Positions 45,455 to 55,888 are shown, counted from the stretch's first letter. The stretch is DNA of 64,000 nucleotides from Caldicellulosiruptor bescii DSM 6725 (GCF_000022325.1 NC_012034.1:2107501-2171500); one strand, 5' to 3'. The notes: generated by a model from the sequence alone, not told the origin. A program made the numbers and translations.

Positions 45455-46258
45455 TTAGTATCTCTCTATGTCTATTTTCTCTTCACATTTTATTTTTTCA
45501 TTCAAAAATATTGAAGCTACAGACTCAAATTTTTTTAGATTGTCACTTGCATAAAAATAATATGTTGGCTCTTCGCTGGAATTGTTTAACATATCATTCA
45601 TTTTTAATAGTTCAAACACTTGCTTGGCTGTCTCAAGTGCAGGATTTATTAGCATAACGTTAGGCAATACCTTTCTTATAACATCCTGTAAAAAAGGGTA
45701 GTGTGTGCATCCCAGAACAAGAGTATCTATTGCTTTTTCATTAAACTCTTCTAAATACTCTTTCGCAACAAGATAAGTTACCTCTTTATCTGTCCATCCT
45801 TCTTCTACAAGCGGAACAAAAAGAGGACACGGCTTTGAAAAAACCTTTATGCTATTATCAAGCTCTAATATCTTTTTTTCGAAAGCACCGCTTGATATTG
45901 TTCCTTCTGTTCCTATTACTCCTATTTTTTTATTTTTTGTTGATCTTACTGCTGCCTCAGCTCCAGGTTCAATTACTGCAACAATGGGAACGTCAAATTT
46001 TGCTTTTAAAGCTTCATATGCATATGCAGATGCAGTGTTACATGCCACAACAACAATTTTGACGTTTTTTGATAGCAAAAACCTTGTGTTTTGCATTGCA
46101 AACTTTGTAACTGTCTCTTTAGACTTAGAACCGTATGGAATTCTTGCCGTGTCGCCAAAATACACAATGCTCTCATTTGGCATAAGACTTACAATCTCTT
46201 TGAAGACAGTAAGTCCGCCCAAACCAGAATCAAATATACCGATCGGTCGCAAATCCAT
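45455..46258 (-). CDS. murI: Glutamate racemase
   Basis: 267 aa. Makes D-glutamate for peptidoglycan. Features seen: GIFDSGLGGLTV (Asp10, Ser11), the catalytic pair Cys73 (VVACNTASA) and Cys184 (VLGCTHYPFL), and ARIPYGSKS. Starts 7 nt after ddl ends, so ddl-murI form one cell-wall operon leading on to the DUF1934 gene and argS. Confidence 0.95.
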   Translation of the reverse strand: MDLRPIGIFDSGLGGLTVFKEIVSLMPNESIVYFGDTARIPYGSKSKETVTKFAMQNTRFLLSKNVKIVVVACNTASAYAYEALKAKFDVPIVAVIEPGAEAAVRSTKNKKIGVIGTEGTISSGAFEKKILELDNSIKVFSKPCPLFVPLVEEGWTDKEVTYLVAKEYLEEFNEKAIDTLVLGCTHYPFLQDVIRKVLPNVMLINPALETAKQVFELLKMNDMLNNSSEEPTYYFYASDNLKKFESVASIFLNEKIKCEEKIDIERY

Positions 46259-46265
46259 AGCTATT

Positions 46266-47360
46266 TCAGCCCTCTTTGCTGTATTTTATGCTTTTTTTCT
46301 GTCTATTTTTCTCAATGGCAAGAGAAATTAGTTTATCAATGAGTTGAGAATATGGAATGCCACTGAACTCCATAAGTTTTGGATACATCGAAATACTTGT
46401 AAAACCAGGTATTGTGTTTACCTCGTTGAAATACACTTTGTTCGTATCTTTATCAACAAAAAAGTCCACTCTTGCCATTCCACAGCACTCAAAAATCTTG
46501 TAAATCCTTCCTGCCAAATCTTTTATTTCTTCAGTAACTTCCTTTGGAAGTCTTGCCGGGATGATGAGCTCTGATGAATTATCAATATATTTTGCCTCAT
46601 ACGAATAAAACTCTCTTGACGGAATTATTTCTCCCGGCTCAGACACAAATACCTCATCATTTCCCAAAACTGCACATTCTATCTCCCGAGCGTTTATAGC
46701 CTGTTCAATCAAAATCTTTGTATCATACAAAAAAGCCTCATGTATTGCCAAAACAAGGTCTTCTCTATCTTTCGCTTTTGATATACCCACAGACGAGCCT
46801 GAGTTTGCAGGCTTTACAAAAACAGGATACGAAAACTCACTCTCTATTCTTCTTATGAAATAATCTTTTTTAGCTGAATATTCGTTTTTGTATACAACCA
46901 AAAAATGCCCCTGTGGTATTCCTTCTAAAAGCGCAAGCTTTTTAGCAAACGCTTTGTCCATGCATATAGCCGACGAAAGAACACCGCATCCTACATATGG
47001 TATGCCAGAGAGCTCTAAAAGTCCCTGAACTGTCCCGTCCTCACCATTCAGTCCATGCAAAACCGGGAATACCACATCAATGTCGATGAAAGTAGCCTCG
47101 TTATCTTTTACTTTTACAAGTGCCTTTTTGGTTCTATCAGGAGAGACAAAACATTCTATAGAAAACTGAGTCCACTTGCTATCCAAATCTTCAATTTTGC
47201 CTGTGTACAAGAGCCATTTTCCTTCTTTTGTTATACCTATTGGAATTACTTCGTATTTTTCTTTGTCCATATTTTGCATAATTGATTTTGCCGAAACTAT
47301 GGATATTTCGTGTTCTGTTGAAACTCCTCCAAATAAAACAGCAACTTTTAACTTGGTCAT
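46266..47360 (-). CDS. ddl: D-alanine--D-alanine ligase
   Basis: 364 aa, ATP-grasp ligase making the D-Ala-D-Ala dipeptide. Features seen: [21 protein letters not shown] (N-terminus), [41 protein letters not shown], and the metal-binding [21 protein letters not shown] with Tyr-type specificity context. Start ATG 47360 chosen: GGAGGT lies about 11 nt upstream, while the longer frame from 47378 has none. Confidence 0.95.
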   Translation of the reverse strand: MTKLKVAVLFGGVSTEHEISIVSAKSIMQNMDKEKYEVIPIGITKEGKWLLYTGKIEDLDSKWTQFSIECFVSPDRTKKALVKVKDNEATFIDIDVVFPVLHGLNGEDGTVQGLLELSGIPYVGCGVLSSAICMDKAFAKKLALLEGIPQGHFLVVYKNEYSAKKDYFIRRIESEFSYPVFVKPANSGSSVGISKAKDREDLVLAIHEAFLYDTKILIEQAINAREIECAVLGNDEVFVSEPGEIIPSREFYSYEAKYIDNSSELIIPARLPKEVTEEIKDLAGRIYKIFECCGMARVDFFVDKDTNKVYFNEVNTIPGFTSISMYPKLMEFSGIPYSQLIDKLISLAIEKNRQKKSIKYSKEG

Positions 47361-47446
47361 TATCAGAATTACCTCCAAAAATATGCTTTTTGTAAATTTA
47401 TATATTCATCAAGCAGACAACTTTATTACATTTCAAGTTGCATTTT

Positions 47447-48850
47447 CTACAATCCAAGATAGCCTCTCACATCAAGCAAAATTTCCTCTAATTTCTGCTC
47501 ATCTGGGCTTTCACCATAAATTCTTATAAGGTCTTCTGTGCCAGATGGTCTTACCAAAAACCACGAACTATTTTCAAGGATAACCTTTAGACCATCTCGT
47601 GTCCTGTATTCCAAGCACCTCAAGCCTGCCACTTCACTTTTGCCGAAATTTTTTATTCTTTCCAAGGCCTCTTCTTTTTTCTGATGAGTTGTTCTAACAT
47701 CAATTCTTTTATTATAAAGCTTTCCATACTCAGATTCAATGCTCCTTAAAATTTCTTTTGGAGATTTTTGAAGCTTTGCAACTGCCTCTGCAACCAAAAG
47801 GTCAGCCAAAATCCCATCCTTTTCAGGCACATGCCCTTTTATGGAAAGCCCTCCAGATTCCTCTCCACCGATTAGGCTATCTTCTTTCATCAAACACTCT
47901 GCAATATATTTAAACCCAACAGGTGTTTCAATGCAACGCATATTGTGCTTCTCTGCAATTTTGTCGAGCATAGAAGTTGTTGCAACTGTCCTTGCAATTG
48001 ACGATGCTTTCCCACGCGTTTTTATCAAATAGTCTGCAAGCATAAAGATTACTTCATTTGCCGAAATATATTCCCCGTCCGGATTTACAACACCAAACCT
48101 GTCTGCATCCCCATCTGTTGCAAGGCCTAAGTCAAACTTTTCGCTCTTTATAACCTCTAAAAGGTCTTTCATATTCTCCAAATTAGGTTCTGGCAGATGT
48201 CCTCCAAAAAGTGGGTCGCGCCAGTTATTAATTACCTTAACCTCACACCCAAGTCTCTTGAGCGCTTCATCAACATACCCTATTCCACACCCATGCATAG
48301 GATTTACAAGAACTTTTAAAGTTTTCCCTTCAAATGCCTTTTTGTCTATCAAGTTCAAAACATCATTTATATACTCTTCCTTGTGGTCAAAGTAGTCAAT
48401 GAGCTTTTCATCAGGATTTAAACTGCCAAGGCCTTCTTTTTGAATCCTTTCCACATTTTTCACTATCTTATCTGTAATCTGTGTGTTGGCAGGACCTCCA
48501 TAGTGTGGAATAAATTTTATTCCATTGTAGTAATACGGATTGTGGCTAGCTGTTATCATTATTGCTCCGCTTACACCTTTTTTAACAACAGCATGTGCAA
48601 CAGCCGGTGTTGGAATCGGCTGTTTTGAAAGAAGAACGTGTATTGCATTGCTACTTAGAACCTCAGCACATACCTTTGCAAAATTTTCTGAGTGAAATCT
48701 ATAGTCATAGCCAACTATTATTGTCGGGTTTTCATAGGTTTCTAAAACATATTCAGATATAGCCTGAGCCACAATTCTTACATTCTCAAAAGTAAAATCA
48801 TCTGCTATAATTCCTCTCCAACCATCTGTCCCAAATGAGATTTTTTTCAT
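47447..48850 (-). CDS. Phosphoglucomutase/phosphomannomutase
   Basis: 467 aa, alpha-D-phosphohexomutase superfamily. The active-site phosphoserine loop is TASHNPYYYNG (Ser102), the metal loop ATDGDADRFG (near 245), sugar loop GGEESGGLS, and the phosphate-binding loop RPSGTEDLIRIYGES. Start ATG 48850 follows AAGGAGGG. Interconverts hexose 1- and 6-phosphates; glucose versus mannose preference is not readable. It lies upstream of ddl in the same direction, 86 nt away. Confidence 0.9.
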   Translation of the reverse strand: MKKISFGTDGWRGIIADDFTFENVRIVAQAISEYVLETYENPTIIVGYDYRFHSENFAKVCAEVLSSNAIHVLLSKQPIPTPAVAHAVVKKGVSGAIMITASHNPYYYNGIKFIPHYGGPANTQITDKIVKNVERIQKEGLGSLNPDEKLIDYFDHKEEYINDVLNLIDKKAFEGKTLKVLVNPMHGCGIGYVDEALKRLGCEVKVINNWRDPLFGGHLPEPNLENMKDLLEVIKSEKFDLGLATDGDADRFGVVNPDGEYISANEVIFMLADYLIKTRGKASSIARTVATTSMLDKIAEKHNMRCIETPVGFKYIAECLMKEDSLIGGEESGGLSIKGHVPEKDGILADLLVAEAVAKLQKSPKEILRSIESEYGKLYNKRIDVRTTHQKKEEALERIKNFGKSEVAGLRCLEYRTRDGLKVILENSSWFLVRPSGTEDLIRIYGESPDEQKLEEILLDVRGYLGL

Positions 48851-48924
48851 TCTTTTGCCCTCCTTCAAAAAAATTAGACAAATATATTATAATATAGTTC
48901 GAAATTTTTACAATAAACAAAAAA

Positions 48925-48957
48925 GATGACCGGGCAATAAATAGACTGCCGGCCATC
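48925..48957 (-). terminator. Terminator after sigH
   Basis: GATGACCGGGCA/TGCCGGCCATC arms with TTTTTTGTTT on minus; it separates sigH from the phosphohexomutase gene. Confidence 0.8.
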
Positions 48958-48966
48958 CTTCTTTGT

Positions 48967-49602
48967 TCATTTATCAGCTGGAGCCAAGTACTTTTCAATC
49001 TTCTTTTTAACCCTTTGAAGAGCATTGTCAATTGACTTTACATCTTTGTGAATCATATCAGCAATCTCTTGATAACTCCTTCCTTCAAGGTAAAGGCTTA
49101 AAACCTTGAACTCAAAAGGAGAAAGACATTCAGTAATAACATTTATAGCGTTTTCAAGCTCCTCCTTTGTAATCATAACCTCTTCCGGGTCAGAAATGAA
49201 CGCGTCCGCTAACGTATCAATAAGCGTCCTTTCGTCATTTTCTTCGTACACAGGCTTGTTAAGTGATATGTAGGTGTTAAGAGGAATATGTTTTTGCCTG
49301 CTGGCAGTTTTGATTGCAGTTATCATCTGACGTGTAATGCACATCTCTGCAAACAATCTAAATGAAGGATATTTTGTTTCATCAAAATCACGCACAGCTT
49401 TAAAAAGACCTATCATACCCTCTTGATAAATATCCTCCTTATCAGCTCCAATCAAAAAGTACATTCTGCACTTTGCCTTCACAAAGTTTTGATACCTTGA
49501 AAGAAGCTCCTCAAGAGCTTCTTTCACGCCTTCTCTTGAATATTTAACCAATTCCTCATCTGAACATTCTTTAAAATTCAAAAGCCATTTTTGTAATGTC
49601 AA
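48967..49602 (-). CDS. sigH: RNA polymerase sigma-H factor
   Basis: 211 aa from TTG 49602, chosen because TAAGGAGG precedes it at ideal spacing; the longer frame to 49701 has no ribosome binding site. Region 2: YFLIGADKEDIYQEGMIGLFKAVRDFDETKYPSFRLFAEMCITRQMITAIKTA; region 4: SPFEFKVLSLYLEGRSYQEIADMIHKDVKSIDNALQRVKKKI. Identity with Bacillus SigH (Spo0H) features is strong. In this conserved neighbourhood (yacP-rlmB upstream) SigH directs early stationary-phase or sporulation genes. Confidence 0.92.
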   Translation of the reverse strand: MTLQKWLLNFKECSDEELVKYSREGVKEALEELLSRYQNFVKAKCRMYFLIGADKEDIYQEGMIGLFKAVRDFDETKYPSFRLFAEMCITRQMITAIKTASRQKHIPLNTYISLNKPVYEENDERTLIDTLADAFISDPEEVMITKEELENAINVITECLSPFEFKVLSLYLEGRSYQEIADMIHKDVKSIDNALQRVKKKIEKYLAPADK

Positions 49603-49697
49603 GGCAATATGCCTCCTTAAGTTTTTAAGCCTTGTTAAGAATTCAAAGAAAAACCTATCACAATAATTATATATTATCGCTAAAGCTTCTTTCAAGC

Positions 49698-50195
49698 TCA
49701 TTTCAGGTTTTTTTTGAATTTCTCAAGTTTGCGAATAATATCGTCCTCTAAAGTATCTTCTAACTTGCTACTTTTATGCATCTTTTCTTTTTCCTTTTTC
49801 TCAATTTCTTTTCTGTAATGTTCAATCTCGTATATAAGTTCTCTTGGAGGTATTCTCAAAGCACCATCTCCAAGGATTATGAGCTGTTCTAAATAGTCTG
49901 AGGTTACAACCCCAATCTTTTCGTTTTTGCTATTCTTGTAAACATACTGTTCTATGTAGTTGTCAGCTGTTTCTCCCTCTTTTGTAAATACTATTTCCAC
50001 ATTGCTAAAAGTTTCTTTTTTACGCATAGCCCCTTTAACCAAGTGCGAATCAAACACAATTGTAATTTTATACCCTTTATAACCAGAAAAATCTGCCAAA
50101 ATGTCGATTAACTTTTTTCGTGCGCTGTCCAAATCATCTTCAGCAATTTTCCTTAAGTAATCCCATGCGTTTATAAAGTTGTATCCATCAACCAT
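49698..50195 (-). CDS. NYN-domain ribonuclease, YacP/Rae1-like
   Basis: 165 aa from ATG 50195 (AAAGGTG upstream; GTG 50204 also possible). NYN/PIN-like fold: [11 protein letters not shown] (first Asp), ITIVFDSH, ETADNYIEQYV, IGVVTSDYLEQLIILGDGALRIPPREL. Bacillus Rae1 (YacP) cuts mRNA in the ribosome A site. It overlaps rlmB by 8 nt and runs on to sigH, the usual rlmB-yacP-sigH order of Firmicutes. Confidence 0.88.
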   Translation of the reverse strand: MVDGYNFINAWDYLRKIAEDDLDSARKKLIDILADFSGYKGYKITIVFDSHLVKGAMRKKETFSNVEIVFTKEGETADNYIEQYVYKNSKNEKIGVVTSDYLEQLIILGDGALRIPPRELIYEIEHYRKEIEKKEKEKMHKSSKLEDTLEDDIIRKLEKFKKNLK

Positions 50196-50949
50196 CAAGT
50201 GCACCTTTGATTTCTCCTTCTTTAAGTCTTTGTTTCAAAACCTCAAAAAATATGATACCGGCCGCAACAGATGCATTAAACGAATTGACATATCCTTTTT
50301 GTGGGATTTTTATCAAAAAGTCAGCACCTTCTTTTACAAGTCTGGTGATGCCCTTTCCTTCAGAACCTATCACAACACATGTTGGAATAGTAAAATCACA
50401 CTCATAAACAGGTTTTGAACCATTTGCATCTGCGGCAAACACCCATATACCCTTCTCTTTCAGCTCTTCAATAGTCCTTCTTAGGTTAACAACCCGTGCA
50501 ATCTTCATATACTCAACAGCACCTGCAGAAGCCTTTTCCACAGCTGGTGTTACAGGACATGAATTTCTTGTTTCAATTACAATTCCATGTACACCACACA
50601 AATGTGCAGACCTTATAATAGACCCAAAGTTCTGTGGGTCGGTTATGCCATCAAGTAAAACTAAAAAAGGCTCCTCACCACTCTTCTTTGCTTCAAATAA
50701 GATGTCATCTATGTCGCAATATTCAAACTCGTGTGCAATGGCAATGACACCTTGTGGATTTTTTGTCTGCGCCATTTTGTATATCTTGTGCTTGTCAACA
50801 AATTTTACTACAACTCCATTTTGTCTACAAAGGTCTATTATCTGAGCAGTTTCCTTGTCTTTTGCCGAATTTGAGATATACACCTCTGTTATCTTAGCTC
50901 CGCTTTTGAGCGCCTCTTTCACAGGATTTTTGCCTTCAATAGTTCTCAT
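50188..50949 (-). CDS. rlmB: 23S rRNA 2'-O-ribose methyltransferase RlmB/TrmH family
   Basis: 253 aa. SpoU/TrmH class with N-terminal substrate-binding domain ([23 protein letters not shown]) and trefoil-knot domain: [28 protein letters not shown] (motif 1), [13 protein letters not shown] (motif 2), [24 protein letters not shown] (motif 3). Methylates G2251 in E. coli; same site presumed. Overlaps thyX by 14 nt in a different frame. Confidence 0.92.
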   Translation of the reverse strand: MRTIEGKNPVKEALKSGAKITEVYISNSAKDKETAQIIDLCRQNGVVVKFVDKHKIYKMAQTKNPQGVIAIAHEFEYCDIDDILFEAKKSGEEPFLVLLDGITDPQNFGSIIRSAHLCGVHGIVIETRNSCPVTPAVEKASAGAVEYMKIARVVNLRRTIEELKEKGIWVFAADANGSKPVYECDFTIPTCVVIGSEGKGITRLVKEGADFLIKIPQKGYVNSFNASVAAGIIFFEVLKQRLKEGEIKGALDG

Positions 50950-51727
50950 GTTCCTCCCTCATTTTCCCAAGATATTTTTCTCTCACCTTTTCAAACCCTC
51001 CACAAGAGAACTTCCCCTCCGGGCAATAGCCAAGTCTTATGCATTTAGGTCCTGCAAATTTGAATATGTTTGGCGCAACGTTTTTGACAAGCTCTAAAAT
51101 CTTGTCAGCAACTGCCCTTATCTCCCACTGAGCTCTGTTGCAGCACCTTTCGCTAAAAAAATGTAAAAGCTCTCTTGCGTTCATTGTCATGATAATCTTT
51201 GTTTCACAGGCATTCGGAAGAACATATCTGGCGTCCTCAATTGCCATTTTCTCTGCTTTCTTTAAAGCCTCTTTCTCTGAAATCCCATATATCTTAAATT
51301 TTTCAGTGTGCTTTCTTTTGAGTTTTTCGGACAAAACAGCATAAGCCTGGGCAATCTGATTCATAGTATCTATAAAAATATTTTTAAGCTCTTCATCTTC
51401 TTCTATGCTTGGCGGAATGACATAATCAAATCCATCCATCTTGACATACCGCTGAGACTGCTGTGAATATGAAGCAATCCTGTGACGGACAAGCTGGTGT
51501 GTAAAGCACCTTGAAACTCCTTCTATCCCAAATGTAAAGCTTACATGTTCTAAGGGTGACTGATGCCCCACCTCTACCAAAAAATTCAGAAAGTTTTTAA
51601 CTGTCTCATTATCTAATCTTTCGAAGATATTCTCAATGGTTGCATTAGAATAACAAAGTTTTGCAGCAGTTGCAACAACCTTTTCAGGCTCTGGTGTGTG
51701 GGATAAAAGAACAACCTTAAACTTCAT
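50936..51727 (-). CDS. thyX: Flavin-dependent thymidylate synthase
   Basis: 263 aa from ATG 51727 (GGAGG 8 nt upstream). Makes dTMP from dUMP using FAD and NADPH. ThyX signature RHR-x7-[12 protein letters not shown] (81-91). Supporting blocks: [42 protein letters not shown]. First gene of the thyX-rlmB-yacP-sigH unit, divergent from dnaD with a shared 100-bp control region. Confidence 0.95.
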   Translation of the reverse strand: MKFKVVLLSHTPEPEKVVATAAKLCYSNATIENIFERLDNETVKNFLNFLVEVGHQSPLEHVSFTFGIEGVSRCFTHQLVRHRIASYSQQSQRYVKMDGFDYVIPPSIEEDEELKNIFIDTMNQIAQAYAVLSEKLKRKHTEKFKIYGISEKEALKKAEKMAIEDARYVLPNACETKIIMTMNARELLHFFSERCCNRAQWEIRAVADKILELVKNVAPNIFKFAGPKCIRLGYCPEGKFSCGGFEKVREKYLGKMREEHENY

Positions 51728-51782
51728 AACCAATTCCTCCATATACAATAATTGCATTTTGCTGGTATAAAAATAAATGAAG

Positions 51783-51811
51783 TTTTGTGATAAAATTATT
51801 GTATCACAAAA
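51783..51811. promoter_or_regulatory. Inverted repeat between thyX and dnaD
   Basis: TTTTGTGATA (51783-51792) and TATCACAAAA (51802-51811), perfect 10-bp arms with a 9-bp spacer, ending 17 nt before the dnaD ATG. Looks like a dimeric repressor operator overlapping the dnaD promoter or leader. Confidence 0.5.
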
Positions 51812-51828
51812 AGGGGGCAATTTTATAT

Positions 51829-52848
51829 ATGGGAATGCTATTTATTATGCCTAAACAGCAAAACTTTGTTTTAATAGGCTTTGATTTTATTAAAAATCAC
51901 ATGCCTTTTTCAGACGGGGAATTTGTGAAAGTATACATATACCTTAAATATCTTTTTCAGAACAAAATTGAAGCAGTTGAAATAGATAGGATTGCAAAGG
52001 AACTAAATCTTCTTGAGAGTGATGTTGTAAAAGCACTTGAATTTTGGGCACAGAGAAACTTAATTAGGCTTTCTAAAGACGTTGACGGAAATCTCTCTAT
52101 TGACTTTTTGGATGATATGTTTGCACATGAAAAGGTCGAAAACTCTATTTCACCTCCAGTTTACACAACAGAGGATTTGTCCAGATTTTTTGAGACAGAC
52201 GAAAAGTTTAGAAATCTCCTTGAATTTGCTCAAAAACAGTACTGCAGGACATTTAACAAAAGTGATATTGATGTTTTGCTTGAAATTTATGACTGGCTAA
52301 AACTGCCTATTGAGGTCATATACCTTTTAATAAACTATGTTACAATAAATAAGAACAACAAAAATCTGAAATTTCTTGAGCAAATGGCAATCAAATGGAA
52401 AGAACTTAACATTGATAGCATTGAAAAGGCTGAAGAATATATAAGGTCACAAGAAGATACAAGCAGAATAAAAAGGCTTGTTCTTCAGTACCTTGGAATA
52501 TACAACAGAGCTCCGACCAAGGTGGAAGATGAAATTATGAATGTATGGATAAACGACTGGAAAGTGCCAGAAGATGTTATTATGTATGCTTTGAGTCTTG
52601 TGAAAAATGTAAACAATCCTACAGTAAGCTATGTAAATGGTATAATAAAAAGGTGGTATGAGGCAGGTCTGAAAGATTTAGAATCAATCAAAAAGTTTGA
52701 ACTTGAAAATGCTCAAAAGAAAGAAAAGAGCAAAAAACAGTCCTCAAATAAGAAAAGCCTACGTGAAGAAAGAGATCCATCTACATACACTGCGTTAGAA
52801 GAACTTTACAAAAAAGCTTTGAGAGGTAATGCAGATGATGACCAATAA
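51829..52848 (+). CDS. DnaD-domain replication initiation protein
   Basis: 339 aa. N-terminal DDBH1-like winged helix ([20 protein letters not shown] ... [30 protein letters not shown]), and a C-terminal DnaD/DDBH2 domain about 150-230 ([44 protein letters not shown]) that binds DNA. Helps load replicative helicase in Firmicutes. ATG 51829 lies after GGGGGC; ATG 51847 is the alternative. Followed, overlapping, by the helicase-loader ATPase. Confidence 0.85.
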   Translation: MGMLFIMPKQQNFVLIGFDFIKNHMPFSDGEFVKVYIYLKYLFQNKIEAVEIDRIAKELNLLESDVVKALEFWAQRNLIRLSKDVDGNLSIDFLDDMFAHEKVENSISPPVYTTEDLSRFFETDEKFRNLLEFAQKQYCRTFNKSDIDVLLEIYDWLKLPIEVIYLLINYVTINKNNKNLKFLEQMAIKWKELNIDSIEKAEEYIRSQEDTSRIKRLVLQYLGIYNRAPTKVEDEIMNVWINDWKVPEDVIMYALSLVKNVNNPTVSYVNGIIKRWYEAGLKDLESIKKFELENAQKKEKSKKQSSNKKSLREERDPSTYTALEELYKKALRGNADDDQ

Positions 52849-53872
52849 AAAAGAGATATTGGAGACAATAGATAGAATATACAAGCAAAGACGCTATAAT
52901 GCAGAACTTTCAAAAGAAAGAAAAATCCATGAACTTTATACAAAATCAAAAGAGTTTGCCGATATATGTGACAAGATAAAATTAGCTGGCTTGAAGCTGT
53001 CAAAAGCGTCGCTTATGCAAAATAAAGAGCAAATAGCTAAATACTCCAAAATTTTAGATACGCTTATTTCAAAAAGGACAAAACTTTTAATTGAGATGGG
53101 ATACCCGAGCGACTATTTAGAGCCAGACTATTTATGTAAAACTTGTCAGGACACAGGTTTTGTAGTTTTAGAAGACAGAGTTGAAGTTTGCAAATGCAGA
53201 ACCCAGCTTTTCATTGAACTTCTGTATGAACAAAGTAAGCTAAAGGAAATCTTAAAAGACCATAACTTTAGCAAATTTAACTTGGACTATTACTCAAAAG
53301 AAGTTGATTTGAAAGAAGGATTGTCACCTTATAAGAATATGGTCAAGATAATTGAAAAGGTGAAGGAGTTTGTAGAAAATTTTGATAAACCAAACCAGAA
53401 GAATCTGTTGTTTTATGGTCCAACAGGCCTTGGTAAGACTTTTCTCGCTCACTGTATTGCAAAAGAGGTAATTGACAAAGGTAAAACAGTAATATTTTTA
53501 GATAGTATTTCTTTCTTTGAGATATTAAAAGATAAATATTCAAAAATGCTTCGTCTCTATGAAGAGGTAAGTGACGAAGAATACAAAAGCCTTGAAGAGG
53601 TAGACCTTTTGATTATTGATGACCTTGGAAATGAAGGGAAAAACGCTGAATTTTGTCATGGCGTCTTTCAAAGTTTGCTGGACAAAAGATTTTTGTCAGG
53701 CAAAAAAATGATCATAACCACAAACTATAGCCTTGACGGACTTGTCACAGTTTATTCTCAGTTCATAATGGGTAGACTTCAGGAATATTTTATGTTTTTG
53801 CATCTGTTTGGAGAAGATGTGAGGGTAATAAAAGCAAAACTTCATCTTGAAAAGAAAACTTCTGAAACATAA
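52835..53872 (+). CDS. DnaI/DnaC-like helicase loader ATPase
   Basis: 345 aa from ATG 52835 (GAGAGGT 7 nt upstream), overlapping dnaD by 14 nt. A zinc-binding N-terminal part (CKTCQDTGFVVLEDRVEVCKC) precedes the AAA+ domain: Walker A YGPTGLGKTFLA, Walker B LLIIDDLGNEGKN, sensor 1 IITTNYSLDGL, arginine region FIMGRLQEYFMFLHLFGEDVR. Same family as IstB but the chromosomal type. Loads DnaB onto ssDNA with DnaD. Confidence 0.9.
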   Translation: MMTNKKEILETIDRIYKQRRYNAELSKERKIHELYTKSKEFADICDKIKLAGLKLSKASLMQNKEQIAKYSKILDTLISKRTKLLIEMGYPSDYLEPDYLCKTCQDTGFVVLEDRVEVCKCRTQLFIELLYEQSKLKEILKDHNFSKFNLDYYSKEVDLKEGLSPYKNMVKIIEKVKEFVENFDKPNQKNLLFYGPTGLGKTFLAHCIAKEVIDKGKTVIFLDSISFFEILKDKYSKMLRLYEEVSDEEYKSLEEVDLLIIDDLGNEGKNAEFCHGVFQSLLDKRFLSGKKMIITTNYSLDGLVTVYSQFIMGRLQEYFMFLHLFGEDVRVIKAKLHLEKKTSET

Positions 53873-53881
53873 TAAAAAGAT

Positions 53882-53917
53882 AAAGGTAACCAGCCTTAAA
53901 TCAGGCTGGTTACCTTT
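53882..53917. terminator. Bidirectional terminator, dnaI-like gene / fabZ
   Basis: AAAGGTAACCAGCCT/AGGCTGGTTACCTTT, 15-bp perfect stem, T-run on plus and TTATCTTTTTATT on minus. Serves both convergent genes. Confidence 0.92.
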
Positions 53918-54340
53918 TTATTTTATGGCAAAAAGCAGCTCACCCTCACATACAACCTCGCCGTCAACCATTGCTACTGCTTTTGCCTTGCCAATTGAAC
54001 CTTTGAGAGATATTAGCTCTGTCTCAATCACAAGAACATCACCGGGCTTTACAACTTTTTTGAATCTAACCTTGTCAATACCTGCAAAAAATGGAGTTTT
54101 CCCTTTAAACTCTTCTTTTAAAAGCATTGCAACAGCTCCAACCTGGGCCATTGCCTCAACAATCAAAACACCCGGCATCACAGGATTTGAAGGAAAATGT
54201 CCTTGAAAAAACGGTTCGTTAATTGTAACGTTTTTAATTCCCTTTGCTCTCTTTCCTTCTTCAACTTCTATGATTCTGTCCACAAGCAAAAAAGGGTATC
54301 TATGAGGAATAATTTCCAGTATTTTATCAATGTTATACAT
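53918..54340 (-). CDS. fabZ: 3-hydroxyacyl-ACP dehydratase
   Basis: 140 aa hot-dog-fold enzyme of fatty-acid elongation. Catalytic His48 in [16 protein letters not shown] and Glu62 in VEAMAQVGA are present; [14 protein letters not shown] starts the fold. Stand-alone here rather than in a fab operon. ATG 54340 with AGGAAG upstream. Confidence 0.95.
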   Translation of the reverse strand: MYNIDKILEIIPHRYPFLLVDRIIEVEEGKRAKGIKNVTINEPFFQGHFPSNPVMPGVLIVEAMAQVGAVAMLLKEEFKGKTPFFAGIDKVRFKKVVKPGDVLVIETELISLKGSIGKAKAVAMVDGEVVCEGELLFAIK

Positions 54341-54385
54341 AACTAAATCTTCCTTTCTAATATTAAATCCTAAAAACTCAAATTC

Positions 54386-55411
54386 TTACACCTTAACTAT
54401 AAACACCATAATAAAATAAATGACCATTAAAATCAAACCCATTGGAACTCCAATTTTCGCCCACTCTTTGCTTTTTATTTTAAATTTCCCTGCTGATATT
54501 ATGTTTGGGATATTACCAGGTATTAACATTCCTCCGCTTATAATCATTCCAAGAATAATCGCCCTCACCTGTTCATTCGTCATTTCTTTAGAAACTTCAG
54601 CTGCTGCCAAGGTTGCGTTGTCCACTATAGCAGAAATCATATTTACCCAGTAAAGAATTTTTGCATCCAACTTTATAATGTACAAATCTATCAATGGTTT
54701 GAAAGCTGTTCCTAAAAGCTCAAGTGCAAACACAAATACAAAAACCTTAAATGCCCTCAAAAAAACATCTTTAATACCTTCTGTATTTTCTATATATTCA
54801 TCTTTATCAACTTTATTTGCCTTTTTAACAATCAAGGCTGCCAAAAATGCCATAAGTAATATTGTGATAATAATTTCAAATCCAATTGCCCTTGCTAAAT
54901 AGAAAAAATCAGCTTTGAGCTTTGAAATAGTAATAGTCGCCAATGGTTCACCCACTGGCGTTAATGCTGCTCCAAATCCTATTGCAAAACATGCTAATAC
55001 AATAACTTTTAATTTGGTATTTCTCTCAAGCGGTGTATGATGCATAATTTCGGTTAATAATAATGAAGCAATTATCGCAGTAATAAAACTTGAACTTAAA
55101 CCCAAGATAACAATTATAATAAAAGTAAATATTTGAATTGAAATTTTATTAGTCAGCACATCTATTAATCTGTTAATTTTATTTCTAAAGAAGAAAAACA
55201 ACATTCCTGCTATTAAAACTGCAAAAGTTATATAGTAGAGTAATTTATTTTGAAGTATGTGTTCAAATAACTTTAAATTCATCTGTTTAGAAATAATAAC
55301 ACCAATAATACCCATTACAAATAAGAAATATTCTAAATTGTGTTCAACTGCTTTTACTAAAAAAGGTATAAATAAAATAACCAATAGCAGAATTATTAAT
55401 CCTGCAATCAT
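54386..55411 (-). CDS. DUF1646 membrane protein, putative ion transporter
   Basis: 341 aa, about ten hydrophobic membrane segments, of the ion-transporter superfamily (DUF1646). Features seen: re-entrant-like ACFAIGFGAALTPVGEPLATITI and the symmetrical MISAIVDNATLAAAEVSKEMT and ISGGMLIPGNIPNIISAGKFKI. The P-x-G-E-P and G-N-I-P-N-I motifs recall NhaD/ArsB-like cation or anion transporters. Substrate unknown. ATG 55411 after AAAGGAG. Confidence 0.75.
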   Translation of the reverse strand: MIAGLIILLLVILFIPFLVKAVEHNLEYFLFVMGIIGVIISKQMNLKLFEHILQNKLLYYITFAVLIAGMLFFFFRNKINRLIDVLTNKISIQIFTFIIIVILGLSSSFITAIIASLLLTEIMHHTPLERNTKLKVIVLACFAIGFGAALTPVGEPLATITISKLKADFFYLARAIGFEIIITILLMAFLAALIVKKANKVDKDEYIENTEGIKDVFLRAFKVFVFVFALELLGTAFKPLIDLYIIKLDAKILYWVNMISAIVDNATLAAAEVSKEMTNEQVRAIILGMIISGGMLIPGNIPNIISAGKFKIKSKEWAKIGVPMGLILMVIYFIMVFIVKV

Positions 55412-55435
55412 TTGAAAAACTCCTTTCTTGTACTG

Positions 55436-55873
55436 TCAATAATTATTTTTAGCATTGCTGCATTCTTCAGTTATTATATTATACGTTTGTGAAAGGATAT
55501 AATTCAATCTCTCAATGTTATTTTCTAGATAGAGATAACCGATTAAAGCTTCAAGGGCTGTAGCATATTTATAATCACTCAATTTAGCATTTTTAGGAAT
55601 CGTTTTTGGTTTTGCATTTCTTCCTCTCTTTACAATTCTTTTTTCATCTTCATCAAGCTCTTCATATATTTTTTTTATAGCCATTGCTTGACTCGAAGCT
55701 TTCACATACATGGTAGTTCTAAGATAGTATAGATAAGGGGTCAAATCTGGATTTTCAGCTACTATTTTGTTTCTTACAAACAACTCATATACTGCATCTC
55801 CAATATAAGCATATACTAAAGGACTGAGCAACCTGTCCTCACTCTCTTCCAAATATGTTTTTAAAATATCCAA
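55436..55873 (-). CDS. mrnC: Mini-ribonuclease III
   Basis: 145 aa, RNase III catalytic domain without a dsRNA-binding domain; matures 23S rRNA in Firmicutes. Features seen: SPLVYAYIGDAVYELFVRN (signature with the catalytic Asp), LRTTMYVKASSQA and the acidic C-terminal YKYATALEALIGYLYLENN. TTG 55873 start. It follows the decarboxylase gene by 15 nt, probably co-transcribed. Confidence 0.92.
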   Translation of the reverse strand: MDILKTYLEESEDRLLSPLVYAYIGDAVYELFVRNKIVAENPDLTPYLYYLRTTMYVKASSQAMAIKKIYEELDEDEKRIVKRGRNAKPKTIPKNAKLSDYKYATALEALIGYLYLENNIERLNYILSQTYNIITEECSNAKNNY

Positions 55874-55888
55874 AAAGTGCTCTCTTTA

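Noticed and set aside
48967-49701. Longer 244-aa start for sigH at 49701
   Set aside because: No ribosome binding site before 49701, whereas TTG 49602 has TAAGGAGG at good spacing and gives the usual SigH length.
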